Shown piece by piece: positions 43,975-52,495 of a stretch of DNA of 64,000 nucleotides. Within the stretch, counting starts at the first letter, position 1. Every line of letters starts with the position of its first letter. Made by a program: the position numbers and the translations under genes. Source of the DNA: Tenebrio molitor (taxonomy: Eukaryota > Arthropoda > Insecta > Coleoptera > Tenebrionidae); contig NC_091048.1 of NCBI RefSeq assembly GCF_963966145.1, forward strand, positions 14,570,001 through 14,634,000, in the 5' to 3' direction. Under the pieces are notes generated by a model that worked only from the letters and a program-made list of their open reading frames with translations, made no database searches and was not told the DNA's origin.

Positions 43975-44973
43975 AACAAGGACTGAAGCTGTTGGCAACA
44001 ATGACAACATGATGAAAATTTCAGTGAAGTTGGTAGCATTATATTTTCAGTTGTCAATTTTGACGGGCAAATTCAAACTTCAAAATCAAGTGTCATTTTT
44101 GTATCAATTTATTAATTAAAATGGTTTTTACACTAGAGCAAGACATTTTTATTGGTATGACTATGGCGTACTTTCGGACTTGAAATGTTAATGCTGCTAA
44201 CGATTGGCAGTATTCCACGGAGCAGGGACGATGCATTTCACCAATTTCAATGTTCCCCGAGCCTGTTGTTACCTTAGTTCCTTAGTTGCGTTTACGCAGC
44301 ATTGCACGAGATTGGTGCAACGTTACCTACAAACAGGTGATGTGAAAAAGGCAAAACCTACTGGTAGAACACTTACAGAAGATGTAGTTGAGAATGTTCG
44401 AGGTAGAATGAACAAAGCCCTCGAAAGACAGTGCGAAAGCTTTCACTCCAAACAGGTGATTCTTATCTAAAACACACGCATCCAAAGTTTGTTGGGCACG
44501 TTTAATGCAGGGCCTAATAATCCTTACCATTAAAAATCCCGTCATTCCTTTTCCTTACTTTACAGGCTTGTCATATGGAAGTTGCCTAACCATTTTAAAG
44601 AAGAAATTAAAGTTCCACCCTTTCAAATATTCCCGGATCCAATCTTTGCATCCCGCAGACATTCAACTCGAAAATAATAACGCATAAAACATGTTTCTGT
44701 TTCTCAGGACGGGCATGCGGGCACGGCCTGTCGCTTTTATGAATATCAAAACAGTGGGCCATTTAATTAAGTACAGCTAATTACTTTTTATACTGTTTTT
44801 TGTCGTTTTGTACGTATCGTGATTTAAAACCACCAACTCGTAACATAACCTACATTTTTTGACGTTCACAACTTGCAGCGGGTGCCAACACTAACGCACA
44901 AAAAATTTTCATACTTTGGGAATATTTTGCTGTCATTTGCTGCCAACAGCTTCAGTCCTTGTTGATCACTCTG
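43975..44973 (+). mobile_element. Mariner-like element with perfect 33-bp ends, decayed transposase
   Basis: CAGAGTGATCAACAAGGACT plus GAAGCTGTTGGCA occurs at both ends in perfect inverted orientation, bordered by TA. Between 44100 and 44470 broken plus-strand frames retain the start of an IS630-type transposase: an EQDIFIGM-like start, then QTGDVKKAKPTGRTLTEDVV and ENVRGRMNKALERQ, the linker after the helix-turn-helix (..ETGSVxRxKxxGRPRT..). Several stops and frameshifts intervene and the DDE core is gone. Identical ends with a ruined gene imply mobilisation in trans. Confidence 0.8.
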
Positions 44974-44975
44974 TA

Positions 44976-45617
44976 GCAATTTTGACCAAATTTTCAATCA
45001 TTTGTATCAAGAAAACGAAAAAACTTTTATAAGAATTTTTTTTGTCTATGACTTCTTCTCATTATCACCAATTACCGTTTTTTTTTTAAACTTATTTCAG
45101 AATCACCTTGTATAAGTATAATGTATTTTGTGTATTTTTACACCAACAACAAACAAGAACTCATTCTTTATTTTCAACATATAATCGTGTCAAAAATAAA
45201 TTACTCCCTAAAATTCGAACTTTTAGGGAAATAACGTTTTTCATAATGTGTGTAACTAGAATTTTCAAAAGTTATTTTGAATGCCTAAGGTTGGTTACTA
45301 TGAATTGAGAGATTAAGTCCAAGTAAATATGCCGCCAGAAACCAAAATTGATTGTGAAACGAAAAAATATCTATCACATCTATCACTTAAAGCCGTTTGA
45401 CACGATGACAGTTTTGATATCAAATTTAACACCAAAAATAATATTAAATATTTCGGTGCGTAGCATCTAGATATATACATATTAATACGTGAAGGAAAAC
45501 TTTTGTACCCCTTTTTTAGCAAATTGCGCGCACGGAAGAGTGTGACAGTGTGAGATTTGGCTAGTTAAAGTTTATGTGGAGAAGGAGTGCAGAAAGATAA
45601 AATTTATGTATAATATA
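44976..45617. other. AT-rich spacer with a solo tip
   Basis: An ATCACCTTGTA tip at 45103 resembles a MITE end. No gene is visible. Confidence 0.35.
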
Positions 45618-45901
45618 CAGGGCGTCCCCAACAAAACAGACAAATCCATAGCTCTCTTATTTATAAGAGGATTTTAAATATCTGTACACCAAATTAAATG
45701 GTTGTGAATAAGCTACAAAATGGCGTACTAAATTCACGTAAAACCCAAAGTGCTTCAAGGTTAAACTGTCAAAATATTTTTTTGAAATACGGACACATAC
45801 TTTTTTTTTAGTAATTCAGATAGAGATTTTTATTCTGAAAACAACAATGTATGACATGTGTAATCTCATATAAAAAAAAAAATAACACTACATTCTGAAA
45901 C

Positions 45902-46044
45902 TGTTGTAATATTAAATTCATATTTGATATTAATTAGTGAGCAGTTGCTATAAAAACAAATGAATGTTATAAATAGTTTTGAATAAAAATAATATAAACA
46001 AAAAGTCTGTCAATAGTTTATTGAATTAAAAGGATTCTTCTACA
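45902..46044 (+). repeat. 5' LTR of copia 1
   Basis: This is a very short LTR of 143 bp, TG...CA, AT-rich. It holds a GCTATAAAAAC stretch at 45947 that could serve as a TATA box. Confidence 0.85.
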
Positions 46045-46046
46045 AA

Positions 46047-46062
46047 GGGTTATTGGGCCCAG
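46047..46062 (+). other. Primer binding site complementary to initiator tRNA-Met anticodon arm
   Basis: GGGTTATTGGGCCCAG follows the 5' LTR by two bases. It is complementary, apart from one extra T, to the CTGGGCCCATAACCC anticodon arm of eukaryotic initiator tRNA-Met. Internal priming by an iMet half-molecule is known for Drosophila copia. Confidence 0.7.
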
Positions 46063-46098
46063 GAGAATATTAAAAGAAAGAAGATTTAATAGAAGAAG

Positions 46099-49000
46099 AT
46101 GAGTGGAAATGTAATAAGAATTGAACCACTGGGAAAAGAAAATTATGATACATGGAAACTTCAGATGGAGGCAGTTCTCGTAAAGAACGAAATGTGGGGA
46201 TATGTAAATGGATCTATTGAAAAACCAAATAATGAAGAAAATACGATTTGGGAAGAAAACGACAAAAAGGCAAGAGCAGATTTAATATTAGCGATAAATC
46301 CCAATGAACTAAGGCAAATAAAAAATTGTGTAACTTCAAATGGAATATGGAAAAAATTAAAGGAGCTTTATGAATCAAAAGGTCCTGCAAGAAAAGCTAC
46401 GTTGTTAAAACAACTGATAATGTCCAAAATGAATGAAGGAGAAACGATGAAAAATCACTTAAATAATTTCTTTAATATCATCGATAAATTAGAAGAAATG
46501 GAACTAAAAATTGTAGATGATCTCGTAACAATATTGTTACTGTATAGCATTCCAGATTCATATGAAAATTTCCGGATCGCAATAGAATCTCGTGATGAGT
46601 TACCGAAGCCAGAAACACTGAAAATAAAGCTTACGGAAGAATATGAAGCAAGAAAAAGTAGAGAAAATCAAAATTCTCCGGGTGCTCTATTAATTAAAAA
46701 ATGTTATAAGAAAGAAGATGGACCAAAATCATCAAAGGAAAATTTAAGAAAAAATAATTTCAAAGAAGCATTCAGATTTAAATGTCATTATTGCAAGAAA
46801 ATAGGACACAAAGCTGAAAATTGTTGGTCAAAAGCCAAAGCAAGAAATGAAATTTCGAAAAAGGCAGAAGTTACCGAAACAGTTCTTCAAATCAATAGAA
46901 CCAAATCAGAAAGCCAATGGTGGTGTGTGGACTCAGGAGCGTCTTCGCACATGTGTTCATCAAAAGATCAATTTCAAAATATCGCTCAAAATTATCAAGT
47001 CCTAAATTTGGCAAATCACAGTTTCACAAAAATAAGAGGAACGGGAAATGTGAAAATAAAAGTGTCAAATGAAAATAATTTACGATCTGTCAATTTGAAT
47101 AATGTCATGTATGTTCCTGATTTACGTTCAAATTTGTTATCTGTCGGAAAAATCACAGATAAAGGTTCAACGGTGATATTTGAAAACAACAAAGTCTACA
47201 TCCTTGATAAAGATGGAAAAGAAATTATGATTGGTCAAAAAAGAAATCACCTTTACTATGTTCGCGAAATTCTAGACAAAAAGGGAGAGACAGCAGCTGC
47301 AAGTATGAACATTTCAAGAACAAAAATACAAGAGTGGCATGAAAAATTTGGACATATTAATGAACAACAATTAAAAGAACTTGCAAGAAGTAACGAAGTT
47401 TATGGTTTGAATATTGGATGCAATGAACATTTAATAAATTGTTCAATTTGTTTGAAAGCAAAACAAACTAGAAAATCTTTTTCAAGAAATGAATCACATA
47501 AAAAGGAAACATTATTGGAATTAATTCACACCGATATATGTGGACCAATGAGAGTAAACTCGATTGGTGGATCAAGATATTTTATTACGTTTATTGATGA
47601 TAAGTCAGGTTGGTGCGAAATTTACTTTATCAAGAAGAAAAGTGAAGCTGCCAGTGCATTTTTTAAATACAAGGCAATGGTTGAAAATCAGCTAGGAAAA
47701 AGAATAAAATGTCTTCGATCAGATAATGGAACTGAGTATTTATGTAATGAACTTGAAAGTTATTTGGAGAAACATGGAATAAAACATGAAATGACGGTGG
47801 CATATACACCAGAACAAAATGGCGTTGCAGAACGAAGAAATCGCACTTTAGTAGAAATGGCAAGATGTATGATGATACAATCGCAATTGTCGCCCTCATT
47901 TTGGGCAGAAGCAATTTCTACAGCAAATTATTTAAGAAATAGATGTCCATCTAGAAGTATAAATGGACAAACACCGCACAAATTATGGACGGGAAAGGAT
48001 TTTAGCGTGAAACACTTTCAAATTTTTGGAACGAAAGGTTACAGGTTAGATAAAACTCCAAATAAAGGAAAATTTGATCCAAGAAGTAAGAAATGCATTT
48101 TCGTGGGTTATTCAACAGAAAGAAGAGCGTATCGAGTGTGGTGCCCCGATTCTAAAAGAATTTATGCAACAAGAGATGTAAAATTTGTAAATAATTTTGA
48201 AGTAAAAGAACAACCGATGCAGGAAGAATTTACTTCTGAAGATATTATGAAGAAAGAAAAAGAAGTTGAAATATATTTGAACAATTATAGAAAACTTGAA
48301 AATGAAAATGAATCAATAGAAAATCAACCAGAAAATGAAGAAACAGAACGTGAAGCTAGTAATAATGAGAATCAATTAGAAGATCAAACAGAAATAGACA
48401 ACTTGCAAGAAAATTACAACAAAAGAAGAGAAGTAGAAACAAGAGAAAAGCGAAAACCTGGAAGACCAAAATTTCTTTATACAGGAAAGAAAGGAAGACC
48501 TAAGAAATTATACGTACAAGCATGTGAAGAAGAAATAACAGAGAAAGAAGGTTCAAGAACAAATGAAATTACTGAAAAAGATCCAAAAACAATTAAAGAA
48601 GCATTTTTACGACAAGAATCCGAAGAATGGAGAGAAGCGATGAAAAATGAATTTAATTCTCTAAAGAAAAATAAAACATGGGAAATAGTTGATCGCCCAA
48701 GTGATCGAAAAGTAATAGGCTGTAAATGGGTTCTGAAAACAAAATTTAATTCGGATGGTACGATCGCTCGTCGAAAAGCGAGATTAGTTGCAAAAGGTTA
48801 TGCCCAATTGCCAGGAATAGATTTCCAAGAAACTTTTGCACCTGTTTCAAGATTATGTTCTGTAAGACTAATAATGGCCATCGCAGCACAATACAATTTA
48901 ATAGTTCATCTGTTGGATTTTGTAACAGCAAAGCTGAATGGGGATATCGATGAGGAAATTTACATGGAATTACCTGAAGGAATAAATGAAATTGGAGAAG

Positions 49001-50157
49001 AAGTCGTGTTCCAGAACAAAGTTTGTTTATTGAAAAAAGCATTATATGGATTGAAACAGTCAGGTCGTCAATGGTACAAAAAATTAGATGAGAACCTACA
49101 GAAGTTGAATTTAAAACCCCTCAGCACAGACAAATGCATCTATATGAGAAAAACAAGAAGAGGAAACGAAGGAAACATGGTTTTAATAGCAGTGTATGTA
49201 GATGATATAATAATAGCGTCTAACAGCATGGAAGAAATTAATAATCTGAAAGAAAATCTTGCGAAAATTTTCCAGATGAAAGATATGGGACAGATAAAAT
49301 ATTGTTTGGGAATTGAATTTAACGTAAAGAAAAACAAAGTTACTATGAGTCAGAAGAAATATGTTGATGATTTATTAAAGCGTTTTGGAATGGAAAATTC
49401 AAAAGAAGTTTCAACTCCCATGGACCCAAATGTTAAACTGTCAAAAGAAATGTGTCCAAAAACGGAAAAAGAAAAAGAAGAGATGACAAGGTGTCCATAT
49501 CAGAATTTAATTGGTTCCCTCATGTATTTATCAGTTTCAACAAGGCCAGATATTTCATATGCCGTAAGCTGTTTAAGTCAATATAATACGTGTTTTGGAA
49601 AGGAACACTGGATTGCTGCGAAAAGAGTACTACGATATTTAAAAGGAACTAGGGACTACGGATTAGTTTACGAAAAAAATGTTGAAGATATAATTGGTTT
49701 TGCAGATGCTGACTGGGGAGCGAATCCTGACGACAGAAAATCTTACACAGGATATATTTTTATTTTTGCAAATTGTTCTGTCAGCTGGGAAGCAAGAAAG
49801 CAACAAACAGTAGCACTCTCAAGTACAGAAGCAGAATGTATGGCTTTATCCGATGCAACAAAAGAAGCCATCTATTTACGACGATTTTTAAAGGAGGTGT
49901 TGAACATAGATAAACAAATTCAAATAATGAACGATAATCAAGGTGCAAGGAGCCTCGCACAAAACCCAATTCAACATTCCAGAACCAAGCACATAGATAT
50001 CAGGCATCATTTTATACGAGAAATATTGCAAAGAAAAGAAATAGAAATCAAATACATACAAACGAGTGAAATGGTCGCCGATTTTTTAACGAAGCCCCTA
50101 TCAAAATTCAAACATAACTATTGCTTAGAAAATTCCGGCATTAAGAATATAGAATAA
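46099..50157 (+). CDS. Copia Gag-Pol polyprotein, 1352 aa
   Basis: One uninterrupted frame encodes Gag (YDTWKLQMEAVLVKN at the start) and a zinc knuckle (CHYCKKIGHKAENC, about residue 228). The protease follows (WCVDSGASSHMC, about 275), then the integrase HHCC (WHEKFGH ... CSICLKAK, about 412) and its catalytic segments (HTDICGPM, TPEQNGVAERRNRTLVEMAR). RT (RKARLVAKGYA, LYGLKQSGRQW, YVDDIIIAS at about 1032) and RNase H (DADWGANPDDRKSYTG at about 1201) complete it. The length and order match complete copia polyproteins. Between integrase and RT lies a doublet of AT-hook-like motifs (PGRPKF and KKGRPKK, residues about 785-806). One oddity is RT motif A, which reads LDFVTAKLNG: the residue five after the catalytic Asp, normally Tyr or Phe, is Lys. 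The ATG follows the primer site by 36 bases. Confidence 0.93.
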   Translation: MSGNVIRIEPLGKENYDTWKLQMEAVLVKNEMWGYVNGSIEKPNNEENTIWEENDKKARADLILAINPNELRQIKNCVTSNGIWKKLKELYESKGPARKATLLKQLIMSKMNEGETMKNHLNNFFNIIDKLEEMELKIVDDLVTILLLYSIPDSYENFRIAIESRDELPKPETLKIKLTEEYEARKSRENQNSPGALLIKKCYKKEDGPKSSKENLRKNNFKEAFRFKCHYCKKIGHKAENCWSKAKARNEISKKAEVTETVLQINRTKSESQWWCVDSGASSHMCSSKDQFQNIAQNYQVLNLANHSFTKIRGTGNVKIKVSNENNLRSVNLNNVMYVPDLRSNLLSVGKITDKGSTVIFENNKVYILDKDGKEIMIGQKRNHLYYVREILDKKGETAAASMNISRTKIQEWHEKFGHINEQQLKELARSNEVYGLNIGCNEHLINCSICLKAKQTRKSFSRNESHKKETLLELIHTDICGPMRVNSIGGSRYFITFIDDKSGWCEIYFIKKKSEAASAFFKYKAMVENQLGKRIKCLRSDNGTEYLCNELESYLEKHGIKHEMTVAYTPEQNGVAERRNRTLVEMARCMMIQSQLSPSFWAEAISTANYLRNRCPSRSINGQTPHKLWTGKDFSVKHFQIFGTKGYRLDKTPNKGKFDPRSKKCIFVGYSTERRAYRVWCPDSKRIYATRDVKFVNNFEVKEQPMQEEFTSEDIMKKEKEVEIYLNNYRKLENENESIENQPENEETEREASNNENQLEDQTEIDNLQENYNKRREVETREKRKPGRPKFLYTGKKGRPKKLYVQACEEEITEKEGSRTNEITEKDPKTIKEAFLRQESEEWREAMKNEFNSLKKNKTWEIVDRPSDRKVIGCKWVLKTKFNSDGTIARRKARLVAKGYAQLPGIDFQETFAPVSRLCSVRLIMAIAAQYNLIVHLLDFVTAKLNGDIDEEIYMELPEGINEIGEEVVFQNKVCLLKKALYGLKQSGRQWYKKLDENLQKLNLKPLSTDKCIYMRKTRRGNEGNMVLIAVYVDDIIIASNSMEEINNLKENLAKIFQMKDMGQIKYCLGIEFNVKKNKVTMSQKKYVDDLLKRFGMENSKEVSTPMDPNVKLSKEMCPKTEKEKEEMTRCPYQNLIGSLMYLSVSTRPDISYAVSCLSQYNTCFGKEHWIAAKRVLRYLKGTRDYGLVYEKNVEDIIGFADADWGANPDDRKSYTGYIFIFANCSVSWEARKQQTVALSSTEAECMALSDATKEAIYLRRFLKEVLNIDKQIQIMNDNQGARSLAQNPIQHSRTKHIDIRHHFIREILQRKEIEIKYIQTSEMVADFLTKPLSKFKHNYCLENSGIKNIE

Positions 50158-50250
50158 AGAAAAAATAAATTTAAGGGGGGCTGTTGTAATATTAAATTTA
50201 TATTTGATATTAATTAGTGAGCAGTTGCTATAAAACCAAATGAATGTTAT

Positions 50251-51540
50251 ATGTTAGGCTCTCCAATCTTTGACCAAGGCTTCAAAAACACTGTCGAAAA
50301 AACTATTATTACAGTTGAAAATCTTTTAAATAAAGCTGAATTTCTTAGCAGACACGTGGCTTATACCTTAATCAAGAACTGTCTTTTCATACCAAAATTT
50401 AATTTTTTATTAAGAACAACTCCTTTTTGGAAATTTTCTAATTACGTTAATTCCATTGATTCTTCTTTAAAGTCTTCTTTAGAAAAAATACTTAATTTAC
50501 GTTTAACTGATTTACAATGGTGTCAGTCCACTTTACCGATTAGATTTGGTGGACTGGGAATTCGCCGCATTTCCGATATTTGCCTCCCTGCTTTCCTATC
50601 TCCAGTTCATGGTGTTAAAAAGCTTGTTTCTCAATTATTAAATTCAAAGGATAATGAGCTTATTATTCACCATTATGATGAAGCTTTAGCAGTCTGGGAT
50701 GTAGAAAATGAGAACGAAAGACCAACAATTCCACAATTTCAGAAGAATTGGGATAATATCAATATCAAAAGAATAATTGACAATGACTTAATCTTTAATT
50801 CATCTAGGGACTTGGCTCGTTTTAAGGCTTTGCAATGCAGAGAATCAGGATCTTGGTTACATGCAATACCTTCTCCTAATATTGGTACTCTTTTAGATAA
50901 CACTTCCTTCCAAGTTTGTATTGGTTTAAGATTGGGTTGTAATCTTTGTACACCTCATATTTGCAAATGCAATGCGAAAGTTGATGAAATTGGTATTCAC
51001 GGTCTAAGTTGTTCCAAAAGCAGTGGTAGATTTTCAAGACACACTGAAATTAATTCTATTATCAACCGGTCTTTGACTTCTATTCATGTTAATTCAACTT
51101 TAGAACCAAACGGACTATCTCGTGATGACGGAAAACGCCCTGATGGGATGACTTTAGTACCGTGGAATAAAGGTCAACCTTTGGTTTGGGACGTTACTGT
51201 CGTAGATACACTTGCAGACAGTTACGTATTGAAAACATCTGAAGTCTCAGGTTTTGCCGCTGAAATGGCTTGCAAACGCAAACATAACAAATATCGTTCA
51301 ATTATTTCGTCAAACTACATATTTAAAGGTTTAGCCTTTGAAACCTTAGGCCCTTGGTGCAAAGAAACAATAGATTTCATTAATGTCATCGGAGACCGAC
51401 TTATCGCGGAATCAGGGGATTCAAAATCTAAGAAATTCCTTTTTGAGAGGATTTCCCTTGCCATTCAACGTGGAAACGCTGCAAGCATTCGGGGCACTTT
51501 TCCAGATTCCGCATTATTATCGGAAATTTTCGCATTGTAA
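50251..51540 (+). pseudogene. LINE RT thumb plus endonuclease (truncated)
   Basis: The frame is open for 429 residues, starting within the RT thumb (NLLNKAEFLSRHVAYTLIKN, then LPIRFGGLGIRRISDICLPA). It continues through the CCHC knuckle (CNLCTPHICKC ... HGLSC) to the endonuclease (GKRPDGMTLVPW, LVWDVTVVDT) and a natural stop. RT catalytic motifs are missing because of 5' truncation. No stop or frameshift is present in what remains, so it is recent. The first ATG coincides with the insertion junction and is probably not a real start. Confidence 0.85.
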
Positions 51541-51620
51541 ATTAAAAATGTTATTTTATGTTAAATTTTAATAAAGATTTTTGTTTTATTCATTTATGTA
51601 CATTAAAATATATTTTTTTT
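50251..51620 (+). mobile_element. 5'-truncated R2-group LINE inserted in the 3' LTR
   Basis: The insertion is bordered by ATGTTAT (50244-50250 and 51621-51627). It contains the last third of the LINE and ends in ATATATTTTTTTT rather than a poly(A) tail. It belongs to the same family as the deletion derivative at 1731-3378. Confidence 0.88.
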
Positions 51621-52333
51621 ATGTTATAAATAGTTTTGAATAAAAATAATATAAACAAAAAGTCTGTCAATAGTTTATTGAATTAAAAGGATTCTTCTAA
51701 TAATACTACAGAAACAAATGACGAGCACCAAGCGAGAAGCTATCAAAATTCATTGCGTTACAATGAAATTAATTGACCAAATTAAGTCAGTTGGAAAAAC
51801 AAATGACAAATATGTAATAACATTTGGGATTGCACGTACAGAGCGCAGTTTAAGCATCGACGATAGTAACATTTTTTAACTTTTTTTTTGTATTTTGGGT
51901 AGGTAAGTGTACACTTGTGATACACTGTTCTTTTTAGAATAAAAATCTCTATCAGAACTGTTAAAAAAATTATGTGTTCGCATTTGAAAAAAAAATATTT
52001 TGACAGTTTAGCCCTGAAGCCCTTGGACTTATATGTTAGTTAGTATTGAAAGTTAATTGCACGTTTTACTGATCAGAAACTTAAATACAAAGGAAGCATT
52101 AGACTGTGGAACAAGAATACGCATCAAGTTTATGCATCGCAATGCTATTGATTGCGAAGTTTTAACTGGAACCGAACGCAATAAGAGAATTTTGATTCCA
52201 CGTATAAATTTAACATATTTAGGTACTATTTTACCATTTAATTTTCAAAGAAGTCAATTTCCAATTATGTATAGCTGCATTTGCGATGACAATAAATAAG
52301 TCTCAAAAACAAACATTCGAAAAAATTGCAATT

Positions 52334-52488
52334 TGTGAGAGTTTCAGTGAATCAGAAATACAGGTTCAGCGAACACGAAATTTTTTATTTGTAACAACTC
52401 GTTAAAAGTACAATTGTTTGTTATTATGTGCCTACTATATAACACAACACATGGCAACACCAAAGCGTAAAATTGCCAAACTCCAACA
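52334..52488 (-). repeat. 3' LTR of copia 2
   Basis: 155 bp with no internal insertion. It preserves the empty sites for the two insertions present in the other LTR. Confidence 0.88.
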
Positions 52489-52495
52489 CCCCCCT

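Larger units (their letters stand above)
45902..51710 (+). mobile_element. Copia-type LTR retrotransposon 1 (intact coding, LINE in its 3' LTR)
   Basis: LTRs start TGTTGTAATATT and end CTACA. The 5' LTR is 45902-46044 (143 bp), and the 3' LTR is 50182-50250 plus 51621-51710, split by a LINE. A 5-bp duplication GAAAC borders the element (45897-45901 and 51711-51715). The two LTRs differ by two substitutions and a 9-bp indel (ATAATACTA) near the 3' end, so the insertion is fairly recent. A purine tract AAGGGGGG precedes the 3' LTR. Confidence 0.92.
50182..51710 (+). repeat. 3' LTR of copia 1, interrupted by a LINE
   Basis: The LTR segments 50182-50250 and 51621-51710 rejoin to match the 5' LTR once the LINE and one copy of the 7-bp duplication ATGTTAT are removed. 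Confidence 0.9.
45618..52026. repeat. Palindromic element split by the first copia element
   Basis: A left tip CAGGGCGTCCCC follows TA at 45616. The sequence at 45744-45850 (GCTTCAAGGTTAAACTGTCA, AGATAGAGATTTTTATTCTG) is mirrored at 51938-52026 at roughly 80%. Between the arms lies the complete copia element with its 5-bp duplication. The far right tip is not seen; a Helitron relic follows directly. Confidence 0.7.
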
